Positions 11,701 through 26,000 of a stretch of 64,000 nucleotides of DNA are shown here, in pieces. The stretch covers positions 620,001 through 684,000 of the forward strand of contig WHUZ01000004.1 of NCBI GenBank assembly GCA_015179045.1, written 5' to 3'. The notes beneath the pieces were generated by a model. That model saw only the letters and a program-made list of their open reading frames with translations, searched no databases and was not told the DNA's origin. Within the stretch, counting starts at the first letter, position 1. Each line of letters opens with the position of its first letter. The DNA comes from Kalaharituber pfeilii. Taxonomy: Eukaryota > Ascomycota > Pezizomycetes > Pezizales > Pezizaceae. A program made the position numbers and the translations under genes.

Positions 11701-12360
11701 TTTCGCAAACTGTAAAATAGTTGCAAAACTTTTATGGTTGCTAAATATACACGTAATAATACTTATCATTTTGAAAATCTCTTGTGAGACTGAACTGGAT
11801 CGTAGGGTCCGTGGAGTGTGACACCGTGAAATAACACAATGGATGCTGGTCTGATTTTGGATGCAATAATCCCATTCTCAATTCACGACAAACACTGCTA
11901 CGTGACTGTGGCGCTTAGGCGCTTGTTCAACTGTAGAATGCAACTGTAAGTTGGTTGGTTCGATAATCGCCAATCTGTTGGAAATTGTAGAGTACAACTC
12001 TGCGGCACGTTACATTTTGGATTACTCGTCTGAACCAATAGAAAGCAGATCGACGAAAGAATGGGGCGGAGGGTGACACCACACCGTTGGGCTTGGTCAT
12101 TTATCATAAACTTGACGATGTTTAGACTCATGCCAGCCGATGTTTTATCCTGTGCTGTGGCTAGCCTCGTCCTGGTCACCCACTTCGCTGCCTGACAAAA
12201 GCAGCTTGGCGCCACAGCTTTGGATGTCTATCACACGGAAAGAGCCTCATGAGCTGCACTTCCGCCACAATCAGATCCAGTCACAAGGCCCCACCAACGA
12301 CGCTTTCCAGAACAATATCGTGCTCCGGATTATCAGGTCTCCGTTTCCGTCTTTTCGAAA
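8795..12360. other. Intergenic region, GC-rich block then AT-rich
   Basis: Bases 8795–10200 are GC- and CpG-rich with G runs (8862–8878) and no coherent coding frame; they lie directly 5' of ASE1. From about 10450 to 12300 the sequence is AT-richer. A minus-strand frame at 11478–11678 faintly recalls a sugar-transporter helix segment but is too short to call. The last part is the RRI1 promoter region. Confidence 0.5.
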
Positions 12361-13827
12361 ATGGACGCCTCGGCAGCGGCTCGGAAGACGTTTGAATCAG
12401 AGAATAATATCACTACCATAGTAGACCCTATACGGGATGGGATTTATGGCTGGGATGCAGACGAGAAAAGGTATGCTAGGCGTGGGTGCCCCTCTGGGCT
12501 CGTGATCATTTTGCTATTTAAGTAAAGCTTGCTACGGACTGGAGAAGTTATCAATGAGGTTCAGGTTTGAATTTCAGCTACTGCACTAGACTGAAGCTGA
12601 TATGGACCTGGACGGACCGGCAATAGAGCACTTGAGGAAGCAAAGCCATGGAAACAAGACCCAAATTATTTCAAGAAGGTCCGAATATCAGCAGTCGCCT
12701 TGCTGAAGATGGTTATGCATGCTAGATCTGGCGGTTCCATTGAAGTCATGGGCTTAATGGTTTGTTCCTTCCAATCTTACCCGCCTCTATCCCCTAGTTC
12801 TAAAACCATTCGTGACATTGACTGACAAATGCCTCCCTTGCCTCCCCCTGAACAGCAAGGCAGGGTCTCCGCCAATACCTTCATTGTAATGGACGCCTAC
12901 CCCCTTCCCGTCGAAGGCACCGAGACCCGCGTCAACGCACAAGATGCTGCCTACAGCTACATGGCCGACTTTGATTCTAGCAAAGTCGCCCTTGGACGCC
13001 CTGACAACGTCCTTGGATGGTACCACTCCCACCCCGGATACGGGTGTTGGCTCTCCGGTATCGACGTCAATACCCAAATGAACCAGCAGAAGTGGTTAGA
13101 TCCGTTCCTCGCGGTAGTAGTAGATCCGGACCGCACTATCAGCGCAGGTAAAGTGGACATTGGGGCATTCAGAACATATCCGGAGGGTTACAAGAGTAAA
13201 GATGCGCAGGACAGCGAGTATCAGACGATTCCGCTGAGCAAAATTGAGGATTTTGGTGCGCATTCGAGCCAGTATTATCCGTTGCAAATTGAGCATTTTA
13301 AGTCGACTTTGGATTCGCAGTTGTTGGACTTGCTGTGGAATAAATATTGGGTATCAACGTTGGCGCAGTCGCCATTGTTTACTGTAGATTCCCCTTTCTC
13401 CCTTTCTCTTCTCCTTTCGCTCTATCACTATCACCAAGCTGTTTCCATATGCGGAAAAGCTAAACTGATCTGCTTTGGTTGGGAACCAATGTAGAACCGC
13501 GATTATTCCTCCAAACAAATGCTCGACCTCGCCGCCAAAATCAAAAAAACCGAACATTCCATCTCCCTCCGCGCCTCCGACCGTCTTATGCTCGGCGTCT
13601 CCGGAGGTCACCCCATTGCCTCTCGTAAGGAGGGGGCACAAGGCACTTCTGCAGGGTCAGCAGCTACCGGGAGAGATACGCAGTTGGATAACATTGTGAA
13701 GGACAGTAATAAGATTGCGAGCGAGGAGATTACGGGGTTGTTGGCAAGCGTGGTGAAGGATAGAGTATTCAATAGAGTGAAGGTGGAGGGAATGACGGGA
13801 TTGAGTGGGGTGACGGAGGGAAAGTAG
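12361..13827 (+). CDS. RRI1: COP9 signalosome subunit 5, JAMM deneddylase
   Basis: CSN5 is the zinc metalloprotease of the COP9 signalosome; it removes Nedd8/Rub1 from cullins and so tunes SCF-type ubiquitin ligases in nucleus and cytoplasm. Exons are 12361–12470, 12627–12759, 12856–13383 and 13495–13827, all in phase, giving 367 residues. Exon 2 holds the conserved [20 protein letters not shown] and catalytic Glu76 (SIEVMGLM). Exon 3 holds the JAMM motif: His138, His140 and Asp151 in [17 protein letters not shown], intact. Exon 4 carries the C-terminal helices ([13 protein letters not shown]). The start is the ATG opening [11 protein letters not shown]. The first acceptor is inferred from the conserved KPW block that must follow. 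The length is typical of the family. The gene converges on MSE1, with about 460 bp between stop codons. Confidence 0.95.
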
Positions 13828-14286
13828 AAAGGGAATAACTGAAAATTTACCTCACAATTGCTGCTGATGAAAATGATGGCTCTTGTGGTGAATTTATATG
13901 ACGGGATGTGTTGGTCGTGATAGGATGTGTTAACTATGTCGTTGCTTGTTACGGCGTTCTGGGAAATCGAATATGCACTTACATATATTTCATTACGCGC
14001 AAATAAAGTGCGACTGAGATTTCTGACATATTGGATTGATGTTTTTAAACTAACACTCATTTCTGATTGAGATTTGCGACTTGGCCCGTTGATGCCTCAC
14101 AATTTTAATTGAGGGTAATGAGTCGTGAATAAACAGCAAAAGTGGGGATATTTGCATAGGTCAAATAAAAATATATATCTGCAACAGTATCTTGCAAATG
14201 CAATATTTCCTCTAAGGCTCTATCAATCTAAAAACCTAACAGGTAATATATCAGAAACTCCACCTCCCACCCCTCCCTTCACACTC
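13828..14286. other. Convergent intergenic region
   Basis: Tail-to-tail spacer between RRI1 and MSE1, AT-rich, with no coding signal. It presumably holds both 3' UTRs and polyadenylation sites. Confidence 0.6.
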
Positions 14287-16620
<2,334 letters not shown>

Positions 16621-17542
16621 CTAGCCAGCCGTGGAGGTATTTTTTTGCGGCGGCGGCTGGCTTTCTGTGTGCGATTGGCTGCGATACAGGCGGGGGGGGG
16701 TGCGTTGATTCCTATTGAGGAGGGGTGAGAGAGCGCAGATCTGGCCGGCCTTGCGTCCGCGGGGGCTGGATGAGGATGATGCCGCGCTGCAGACACAGGG
16801 CTTCTGCCGGCGATGATGCAGCGGGCATGCAAACTTTGTTGCAGGGTCACGTGCGCACGCTTGGCTACATTTGATGCCTCCGCTAGCTAAGTGCTGTACT
16901 AGTACAGTATCATACCAGCGGGCGCAAGCACCAAAATCGCAAGCACATCTGAGGCCGCAAGAAAAATGTTTCTCTGCGGCTCGCGCCCACAGGCGACCGC
17001 AGCGACCGCAGCGCCCGCAGGCGATAAGGCCCGCTGCCGGACCCTTATCTGCGGGCGGTGCAGCACCGGCGCTTGGCGACCCCGTTTTTTGGGTTAAGCA
17101 CCTCGCCAGCCTTGTAGCCTTGGGAGCGTACGCGACTGAAAATTGCAGGAGACCCTGCCAGTGGCCACCCCCCCCCCCCCCCGCCCGCAGCAAGGGCAGC
17201 AGCAACAGGAGCTTCAACCAAACGGCCTGCGAGATAAAATAGCATAGGAAAAAGGGAAAAGGAAAAAAAAAAAAAAAAAAAAAAAAAAGAAGGAAAAGAA
17301 ATAAGAGGCAAAGCTGCACTACTTAGCATACAAGCAAGTGCTGTTGCGCGCAGAGGCCCAGCACCCCCCCCCCAAACGCATACACACTGCTGCCCCGTCA
17401 AACCGTTGAGCACAGCCAAACCTCGCATCACACAGGAGATATCAAGCAACACCTCGCGTTAAGTAAAAAGTATCTCCACCCAGTGCAGGCCTATTCATAC
17501 CTAGAGAACCAGATGGCTGACTCTGACCGGGGCTCTAAGTGA
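16621..17542. other. Divergent promoter region with GC-rich block and homopolymers
   Basis: Shared upstream region of MSE1 (minus) and the J-protein gene (plus). Bases 16700–17200 are GC-rich, with a short tandem of CGACCGCAG-like units near 16993–17020 and a C run at 17168–17181. An A tract lies at about 17261–17288. An ATG at 17513 opens a frame that stops after nine codons (TGA at 17540–17542), just before the J-protein. Confidence 0.55.
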
Positions 17543-19212
17543 ATGGTATAGACTTATACGGAGTTTTAGGGGTCTCCTCGACATGTACAAAGGCAGAGAT
17601 CAAGAAGGCTTACCACAAGGTCATCTCCCTCCAAAACACCTACATGCTTCAATTCTTATACGCTGCTGTCGATGGCCTATACTGACTGCGAGAACCCAGG
17701 CCGCACTCACCTGCCACCCGGACAAGGTGCCTGAAGCCGAGAGGGAGGCCGCGGAAATCAAGTTCAAGGCCGTCAGTCAGGCGTATGAAATTCTATACGA
17801 TGGTTTGTCTGGAAAATGTCTGCAATAACTGTTATCCAGACTGCTTATGCAATTGTACGCCAGAACAAAAACGAGAGCACTATGACCGCTTTGGACTCGA
17901 TGACTCCAACGGCATGACCAATGGGATGGACGGCGACGTTGATCTTGAAGATCTATTGGCCCAGATGTTTATGGGCGGAATGGGAATGGGAGGTATGGGT
18001 GGAATGGGCGGCATGCCTGGCATGGGAAGCATGGGGAGTGGTGGCCCTCGGCGGAGCGGAAAGGGAAAAGATGTCGTCCAGGACTATGACATTTCTTTGG
18101 AGGAGCTATATAAGGGCAAAACCGTGAAATTAGCCTCAACAAGGAACGCATTTTGTCCTACTTGCAAAGGGTAAGTAATTTGTTCGAGAGATATATTGTG
18201 AACAAGCGTTTCTAACATATTGGCCTAGGACTGGTGGCAAGGACAAGGCAAAGCCGAAGAAGTGCGCAACGTGTAAGGGAGAGGGATGGGTTAGTAAATT
18301 ACGACAAGTTGGTAGGGGTATGATGACCCAAGAACACGTTGAATGCGGGAATTGCAATGCCACTGGCGAGACCTATAAGGAGAAGGACAAGTGCAGGAAG
18401 TGCAAAGGAACACGCCTTGTCGAAGAGAAGAAAATGCTGGAAATCTATATACCTCGCGGATCAAAGTACGTGTTCTATCACCTCTCGGAACAAAACATTG
18501 GTATGCAATGCTAACGTTGACATAGAGATGGGGACAAGATTGTTCTGGAAGGGGAAGCGGATGACCAGGTATCTTTGATTATGTATTTCACTATTTATCA
18601 TCACTGACATTAATTCTCCATCTAGCCAAACATGGAAACGGGGAGCATTGTCTTCATATTGAAGGAAAAACTGCACGATGTATTCCACCGTGAGGGTGCC
18701 GATCTCTCTGCAGAGATTACGGTCACATTAGCCGAAACGCTCTGTGGATTCTCCCGTGTAGTCCTAAAACACCTTGATGGTCGGGGTATATCGATTACAC
18801 ACCCTCGTGGGAAAGTTCTTTATCAAGGGCAAATACTGAAGATAACTGGTGAGGGGATGCCGTTCAAGAAAGGAGAAAATCGTGGAGATTTGTACCTCAC
18901 TATCAACGTTGAACTTCCCTCAGAGGAATGGCTTTCCTGCCCGGGAAATGTAGAGAGGCTGGGAGAGTTATTACCAAAACCGACTGGAAAGCCTCTAGAG
19001 GTGGATTTCGTGGATGAGGTCGAGTTTGATCCCGATGCGTCCATGGATACAGTGAGTTCATGTCTTCAAACACAGCATACTCTGAATATCGCTAATCTTT
19101 CACTTAGTATGGTGAACACGATGCGTATGGTGGCTCCGCTTGGGTTGATGCTCAGGACGAGGACGATGACGACGAAGACGATGACGAAGGCCCTCAATGT
19201 GCTCAACAATAA
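17543..19212 (+). CDS. Type I (DnaJ/Hsp40) co-chaperone, Xdj1/Ydj1-like
   Basis: Type I J-proteins deliver unfolded clients to Hsp70 and stimulate its ATPase. Exons: 17543/17551–17619, 17700–17802, 17864–18170, 18229–18465, 18526–18568, 18626–19051 and 19108–19212. The J-domain reads DLYGVLGV, then AEIKKAYHK, then the HPD loop (TCHPDKV) and FKAVSQAYEILYD. A Met/Gly-rich linker follows. Four CxxCxG-type zinc-finger repeats are present (CPTCKG, CATCKGEG, CGNCNATG, CRKCKGTR), then the client-binding C-terminal domains. The protein ends in an acidic tail and CAQQ, a CaaX-type box suggesting farnesylation and membrane association as for Ydj1. KVPEAEREAAEIKFKAV resembles the Xdj1 subgroup more than Ydj1. 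The 5' end is odd: no ATG is in frame with DLYGVLGV. The ATG at 17543 would fit (MV-DLYG) if one base were missing; otherwise a 5' exon is unseen. Confidence 0.88.
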
Positions 19213-21083
19213 TTCCGTCATATTTGCCCTAGATATATCTACTTTGATATTTTCTTTATTGCTTAAGGAGACATGTTTCGAAGTGCACGTGATTTGCTAT
19301 TACTTATCTGATTTGAGCGTTTGTTAATGATTTCGTGCATGGTTGTACTTCTTATGGGAAAAATGGACTGGATACACGGCGTTTCTCCTCTCCAAATGCA
19401 ATTGATATCGGAAGCAGATAAAAGGCAAAGCAAGCATATCGTGCAATTTCTCAGCGATGGCGAGGATCAAAAGTCGAGTCAACGGAAGCGAAACATTTGT
19501 TCTCGAATATGTTGGCGGATAATTCCTACGATTGATTCAGTGCCCTCTATATCTTTTGAGGGGTTACACGGTCTCGAGCGTTACCAGTCCAATAATGACA
19601 ATACCCATGCTCAGACGCCAACAGGCTGTGTGCTCAGTGGCGCCTGCTTGCAGCAGGATAGCGATGTATGACACGAGCCAGTATAGGTGTCTTGTGCCGC
19701 AGTGCGTATTTTGTGACCGTATTGCTCCTTTCTAAAGCGTATAAATGCGCGGTAAAAACGCTGGGGGTGAAGAAAATGAAAAACGTCGCCGGGCTCAATA
19801 CTATTTTCCCGATCTTTTTCATTGATAAATGGTTTGCTATTCTGGGCATTTGGCATGGTAAGCTTGAATGGAGTAGCAGGAGGAATAAATACTTTCCAGG
19901 ACAGTCCGGAGCATTGGGAGTATATCGAAGCATTCGGTATTGATAATTTGGGGGACTGGGATTGTTGTAATCGTGGGCACGAGGGCACTGTGATCGACCG
20001 CACTGCAATCAATCTGCCCGGCCCCAGGGCCAATGATCGGCCCCCTGCCACGCCCTGTGCTTTATTTAGAGCGGGGGGGCCAAGCATCGTGCTGCCGCTT
20101 CCTGCTGCTCTGCGGCGTGGGCGAGTGCTTCTCGCCCGGCTGCCAGATCATCAACTGTCGAGATACTAACTAGCAGCTCATATCATAATCCGCGTCGAGC
20201 GTGACCGAGCACGAGGGAGTGTGGTGAGGCCAGGCCAAGGCTCCGCTGTGCGTGAAGGCGCCGGGGAGCTGTATGATAGCAGTACGGTACCCGGTCCAGT
20301 GCGGTCGCCTTGCAGCGGACCCTGCCCCCTGCCTGCCGCCCTCCCAGTTGAGCGCCGATGGCATCCACTCCTGCGTGCCCCCCCCCCCCCCAGTCGGCCT
20401 CCACCCCCATCCACCCCCATCCACGCCCCCCCATCCACACCCATCCACGCCCATCCGCACCCATCCACACCCAGCCCAGCCGCACAACCGCGTCATATCC
20501 AAACTCCAGACGTCAACGCTCTTCCTTCATTTCCATCACCAGCGTTTCGTCCGCGAGTTTCATTTGCTCCCACCGTGCATTAGCCACAGAGTTGGAGGGC
20601 CAGGATACGGGCGGGTACAAAGTTCTCCCTTGATCTTCATTGTCACGAGTCCTCCACCCGCTCGCTTCGTAAGCGTTAAATTGACGGGCGTCTATCGTCT
20701 GCCTTCTACTTCATCTTGCATTCCCAGACCTCCAGTCGATCTTCATCGATCACGAACGACTGAGGAGTGACGACAAGGGACACACACGTACCCACGTATC
20801 CACGTACCCACATTCCCACACGACCAGGCCTTCGCATCCCGCATACCCTTGCACAGGGTACACAGACCGGGACCAGCTGAAACGAACTTCAATAAATCTC
20901 TGCCCAGTAGCCCGATATTGGGAGCCATCCCTTGCTTTTGCGAGCAACATTTCATTCACCTTAGCCGTCTCACTCACTCGAAACGGGGCGTCAAGGAACC
21001 GGAAAGAGTAGCTTGACGTTACCGCCGCACTACAGGAATTCTTCATACTTAGCTTTAATACCCCACCACTGCAACCTCAATTC
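19213..21083. other. Intergenic region with a GC-rich block and minisatellite
   Basis: The left part is the J-protein 3' UTR and AT-rich DNA without coding signal. From about 19990 to 20500 it is GC-rich, with a C-rich tandem repeat near 20396–20475. The rest, up to 21083, is the SEC2-like gene's upstream region with many CCACGTA-type repeats at 20780–20825. Open frames over the minisatellite are compositional artefacts. Confidence 0.5.
20396..20475. repeat. C-rich minisatellite, unit about 10–11 bp (CCATCCACNCC)
   Basis: Roughly seven imperfect copies of a CCATCCAC-type unit in a row (spacer ACCC, GCCC or ACC). The complementary strand is GGTGGATGGG-like with spaced G runs, so it has G-quadruplex potential. 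It lies in the GC-rich block between the J-protein and the SEC2-like gene. Confidence 0.8.
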
Positions 21084-22042
21084 ATGAGTTCAGTACAGCT
21101 CGCAACAGCAAACCTCGCAGCTCTTATTCAGAAACACGAGTCGGCCTCAAGAAAGAACTCCCCTCACGAGCAAGAGCACCAAAGTCAGAAGAACAACAGG
21201 GATACAGACATGCCTAATGCAAGCATGAGGCCTATTGAACCTCTGTGTTGCCCAAATTGTGGCTCCGACGTCGGAGTGGATGAGCTTATCCGCAGCGCGG
21301 CCGAAGCATCTCAGCGGCGTATAGCAGAGCTGGAGGCACAGGTTAAGATTTTGTCCGATAAGGCGACTGCTGCTGGTATGTCAACACTACTCACGTTTAC
21401 TCTTTTCATCAAGCAAGACAACAATGTGTCTAACGGCGCTTTTATGCAGCTGATAAACTCGCCGACTATGAAGACGAGCTTCACAGCCTAAGAAGGAAAC
21501 AATCGATTTCTCCCAGCAACTTGTTGGCTACCCCGCCGGCTACTGCCGTGGCAACATCTCCAACCAGAGGTCTATCATCGTTCTTGTCTATTACAACTCG
21601 CCGCGGGGCTGGCCCACCATCCCCTCCAATTGATCCTTCCGATCCTAACTCCCGCCCATCGTCTTCCTCTGGTGGTCCCTCTACAGCAGAGCTTGAGAAA
21701 GCTCTAGAAGCCGAAAGGAACCTCCGGAAGCAAGCAGAAAGTAGATTACAGCAGGTCACAAACGAGCTGGAAGATCTGAGTGCAACCCTATTTCAGCAGG
21801 CCAATGAAATGGTAGCAGAGGAACGAAGAGCGAGGAGCAAACTCGAAGAAAGAGTGGCTATGCTTGAAAAGCGAGAGAAGGAAAAGGTAGCGAGACTAGG
21901 ACAACTGGAGCAGGCAGTTGGCAGGATTAATAGGGTGAAAGGGCTACTGCTACATGAAGAGGAGGCTAATTCCGGTGGAGACTCAGGTCGAGGGAGTGTC
22001 AGCTCAGAGCCAGGAACTGAAGGGTTGCGATTACCATCGTAA
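21084..22042 (+). CDS. Sec2/Rabin8-type Rab GEF coiled-coil protein, short form
   Basis: Sec2-family proteins are guanine-nucleotide exchange factors for the Rab GTPase Sec4/Rab8 on secretory vesicles and drive polarised exocytosis. Exons are 21084–21375 and 21450–22042 (intron 74 nt, GTATGT to GCAG), giving 294 residues. Near residues 55–65 is a short CCPNCGSDVG zinc-ribbon-like motif. Two coiled-coil segments follow: about 70–115, and about 195–270 after a Ser/Pro-rich linker. The second contains the conserved GEF core ELEDLSATLFQQANEMVAEERRA, split here as ELEDLSATLF and QANEMVAEERRARSKLEERV. Yeast Sec2 is 759 residues, so this protein has the GEF coil but no long C-terminal regulatory region. 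It may be a short paralogue, or further 3' exons may be unrecognised. Confidence 0.85.
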
Positions 22043-22788
22043 AAGACGTGCGGTTCACCGGTGGCTTGCCATCATGAGAAGATTTCGAGATAGAAGCTTG
22101 GAGACGATCATTTTTGAATCGCGTAGCGCCAATTCCTGCCGCGATTCTCACGCACATTTACGAAATCTGACGAATGCGACATGAAATCGAGGCTGTTAGA
22201 TGCAAGTGGAGCATGAACTGAGGGTAGCGATGGCTAGCATGACAGCTGCCTTGATTCGGAATTAAAAACCAGCTGGGACTGGCTTTATCGTGTCTCCTTT
22301 GTCGTTGCCAGCTCTATGGGGCACTCTAATTTTTTTTTTTTTTTTTAAAGAAAAAGAAACCTCTTTTAGCTTATCTATGCTTTTTAACGTTATTGGTGCC
22401 TGCCTACCTAGTCTTTTAGTGTGTGTTGCTTTCATTCGATTTCATGACCTCAAATAAGTTAAAAAGAAGCTGAAACTAAATTGGGGCTGCCGGCAGTTTG
22501 ATGGGATGCAATTTCGTTTTTATTTCAATGCTTCTTGTCTCTTTAAACTTTACTTTTTTCGATCCGCGGGCAGTTTACGATTGTTGGCTTGCTGTTGTGT
22601 GAGCTTCTGCCTAGGCGATGCACAGTTTGCTTGAAGGGTTTGTTCGCACGTATATTATTTATTGGCTCAAAAGGCGTTGGCGTTCATTCATCCCTTTCAA
22701 TATTTTTTTTTTTTTTTAATTAAATTAATATGCCTTCATCTTGTCCTGTTGGACTCTTGGTGGCTGCGTTTACCCTTTTTTTCTTTTT

Positions 22789-22820
<32 letters not shown>

Positions 22821-23394
22821 CATATCTTCGTGATTAGTTCTAGATTCTTTCTTTTACATTCTCCGGCCTGCTGAATGGAAAGTAGGATGGTGTAAATAAT
22901 CTATATAGAGATTCTTAATAAGTGCAATTTTTGTTCGGCTTTATCTGCGGAAAACTCAGTGTTGATGTGCGTGGCTCAAATGTCCCAGAGCTTACCCTGA
23001 ATAAATCTTCCCTACTGTTGAATGTAAACGCCAAGGCTCTCCCAAAAATGTAGCATTGTGTACTCGTAAGAGCGCAACAACATTATATTTTCCGGTGAAA
23101 TCTTTCATAGACTGGCGCAACTGACGAAGAGAAGCCGTTCAATTGCTCATTCGGGATTATAGAGATCTCCCGCATGCCACTTGGCAGCAGCAATACGTAA
23201 CCTACTCCTCATAAGTTTCTCAGTCTCTAGACTCCTTACCTTCACCGACATCCCTCTCTCGCAGGAACCTCTCCGAACATCAGCATCACCAACCAACACC
23301 GAAGCCATTCGCTGCACGGATTGAATAACAAAACAGCTCTACACCCTGAAGGAGGACTCCTCCTCTACCACATACAACCCCCACAAAGCCCATA
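22043..23394. other. Intergenic region, T-rich homopolymers
   Basis: No gene seen. T tracts lie at about 22330–22347, 22702–22716 and 22788–22820. Sequence after 23200 is the SRP9/21 promoter and leader. Confidence 0.55.
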
Positions 23395-24121
23395 ATGCAT
23401 ATTTCCGCCACGCCCCAAGATTTCCTAGAACATTCATTACAGCTGTTAGAAGCGAGACCTTCTACGGTATGCGTTGGTCTCATCATTTTGCCCCCCTCCC
23501 CACTCTTTTCTCCCTTCCTCAGCCGGACGATAGAAAGCGGGTGCTAACTCCCCCCCCCCTTCCCCCAACTACCACTACGCACTCCAGACCCGAATAACAA
23601 CAAAATACTCCTCTCCACCTACCGCCAAAAAACTCCTTCGCCAACAACAAAAGCGGGCCGCCGCCGCCGCCGCCGCCTCAAAATCGACGTCTGGGGATGC
23701 GGATACACGAGCCATAACAACGGCCCCAGCAACCTCGATCCCCGCGCAGTCGGTCGGAAAGCTGGTGATAAAAACATATGATCCAGTGTCTGGCGCCGGA
23801 GTCAAGTTTGCGACGAATAAGGCGGCGGATATAGGGCGGTTAGTCGGAGTGTTGGGGAGGGCAGGGAGGTTCATGGGGGGGCTGGGACGTGCGGTGCCGG
23901 TGGGGGGAGCGGATGCGGGGGAGAAGGGGGATGTGGTGATGGGGGAGGCGCCGCCGACACCGCAGACGCAGCTGCAATCGGTGCCGCCGGTGGTGAGGGT
24001 GGGGACGCCCGTGTCGGCGCAGGGTGGCTCGAGAGCGGGGACACCTGTGCCAGGACAGAGTGCGCAGGGGGGAGGCGCGGGTGGGGGGAAGGGCAAGAAG
24101 AAGAAGAAGGGGGGGAAGTAG
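23395..24121 (+). CDS. Signal recognition particle subunit SRP9/SRP21 family
   Basis: SRP9 (SRP21 in yeast) binds the Alu domain of SRP RNA and supports elongation arrest during cotranslational targeting to the ER. Exons are 23395–23466 and 23588–24121, giving 201 residues. The N-terminus (MHISATPQDFLEHS) fits the family. The diagnostic block is KLVIKTYDPVSGAGVKFATN followed by KAADIGRLVGVLGRAGRFM, about residues 82–121. Between the two lies an Ala/Ser/Thr insertion including seven consecutive Ala, and the C-terminus is a long Gly/Pro/Ala tail ending in a lysine cluster (GKGKKKKKGGK). Human SRP9 is 86 residues; fungal members carry such extensions. The GC-rich third-codon positions in the tail differ from the first exon. 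The gene converges on PUS4. Confidence 0.88.
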
Positions 24122-24498
24122 GCAGTGGTTGCAGATGGGGGTGGGAAATACATCTTTGGGGGAGGGGGAGGGGGATGGGAGCGTTCCATACGAAAAATTT
24201 CATTGTCATGGCTTCATAAATGTTATGCGATACATAATGCAATTTACTATTGGTTAGATGAAATATGAGATGAGATTGGGAAACCCTATGACCTATGAGG
24301 AAACGGACGATAATTGCGCCTATACACGTAAAAGTAGAGAAACATTCTTTCAATTTTTTGTTACTTTCCTCCAGGAGACTTATCCAAGTCTAGAAAATGC
24401 AAGAAACAGAAAAGTAAAAAGCAAGACAGCATATGTATAAACATATATACAATCGAAAAACGCCCACCATCCCAACCCTCCTACCAATCACCTTCCCC
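24122..24498. other. Convergent intergenic region
   Basis: AT-rich 377-bp spacer between the SRP9/21 and PUS4 stop codons. No coding signal. Confidence 0.6.
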
Positions 24499-26000
24499 TT
24501 ACACCTCTACTTCCTTTTCCCGCTCCTCCGGCTCATCCCTACTCTTCTTCCCCTTCCCCTTGTTAAACGGATTCCACCTCATCCCTTTTTTGTTCCCGCC
24601 CTTCGGTACAGGCTCCGAGTTTTCCGCCGCGTACAGCTCCAACGCCCTAACCAGTTTCAGCTCCCACAGTTTCAGCTCTCGCAGCTTTCCGCCCTCCACC
24701 TCGCCCTCGCCCTCGCCCTTCTGTCCCTCGTCCTCCGCATCCTTGTCCTTCTCCTCGTCCTTCTCCTCGTCCTTCTCCTCCTCCTTCTCATTCTCCCTCA
24801 CTGCATTCTCGGCTTCTAATGCCTCGGGGTCGTCCTCGGGCGCGGGGATCTTCGGCCACACGTATTTGGGCTTGAAGTCGGTCCACTCGAGCGTGTTTTC
24901 CTGGCCGAGCGCGAACTGGGATTGGCGTGTGCGGTTGAGGGAGACCATGTGGGCGGCAGAGTGGAGGGCGGCGCCGAGGTCGTGGATGAGCGAGCGGACG
25001 TAGAAGCCGGAAGAGACGGTCATGCGGAGGGTGATGATGGGGGCCGCGGGAGAGCCGGGTTGGCGGAGTTGGCTGGAGGTGCGGTGGTGGCGGTGATGGT
25101 TGTGGTTCTGGTGGCTGTGATTGGTGCAGGGGCCTCAGAAGAGTCGAGTCCGAGTTTGGGGCGTTTAGAGTTCGGGGTGGTGGTGGCATCATCGGAGGCG
25201 GCTTTGGCCAGTGCGGAGCAGACTTCAGCTTCCACGACGACAGCTTTTACCTCGTCTGACCAGATTTCCTTCGGGTACTTCCACTCGTGCTCTGTCGTGA
25301 AGTTCACCAATTCCAATTTATGCACCTTCATCGGCCTCGCCTTGATCTCCATCGGCAGTGGCTCCCCCGACCTCGCGTATTCATAGAGCCTCTTCCCGTT
25401 CATGTTCAGTGCCGAGTAAATTGGAGGTACCTGCATGATGTCTCCCCTAAAGTTCTCGAGCGCCTTTTCCACCATCTCTGTCGTCACATGCTGCCACGGG
25501 GCCGTCTTGGTCACCTTGCCAAGGCGATCGTAGGTGTCGGTTGCGCAGCCGAGAATAGCAGTAGCTTCGTACTCCTTAGAGCCTTCGAGCATGGTTGGGA
25601 GCATTTTTGTGCCTTTGCCGATGCCGATGACGAGGACGCCGGTGGCTATCGGGTCGAGGGTGCCGCCGTGGCCGATCTTGACTCGCGGCTTACCCCGGCG
25701 CGCAGAAGAGCGGCGCTTTTTTTGATGGCCGGACTCGGCATTGCGGCGGTTCGCCTCAGCAGCGAGCTGGGCTTTGAAGAGGGGAGAGCGGCGTGTGGCA
25801 TATTGGATCTCGCGGAGGGCCTGAGCGGAGGATAAGTAGGGAGGTTTGTTAATTGCTGGGAAGAGACAAGTGTTAGCAAGGTAAGACTGAGGTGGTAGGA
25901 AGGTTGGAATAGACCATGAGGGCAGAGGGAGAAGGGAAATGTTACCGAAGAGACCGTCGATGATCGGTTCAGCTGCCATCCTGAGAGTAGCCCTGAGCAT
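24499..26000 (-). CDS. PUS4: tRNA pseudouridine-55 synthase, TruB family, with one apparent frameshift
   Basis: Pus4 converts U55 to pseudouridine in the T-loop of cytosolic and mitochondrial tRNAs. Exon 1 is 26000–25946; a 90-nt intron (25856–25945, GTAACA to CCCAG) follows; exon 2 is 25855–24499. The start gives MLRATLRMAAEP; an alternative ATG at 25979 gives MAAEPIIDGLF. The TruB signature is GHGGTLDPIATGVLVIGIG with catalytic Asp86. RGDIMQVPPIYSALNMNGKR and, further on, TLRMTVSSGFYVRSLIHDLG follow. The last block is in another frame. The break falls in 25020–25140 and is explained by one missing C in the run at 25039–25043 (plus-strand Gs). Adding one base makes 471 codons in phase (470 residues). 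The C-terminus is a charged Lys/Glu tail. An unusual intron in the low-complexity insert is possible but I found no donor/acceptor pair there that fits. Confidence 0.9.

Noticed and set aside
20170..20770. Pro/His- and Gly/Trp-rich frames over 20.2–20.8 kb
   Set aside because: They are translations of a C-rich minisatellite; composition changes wholly with frame.
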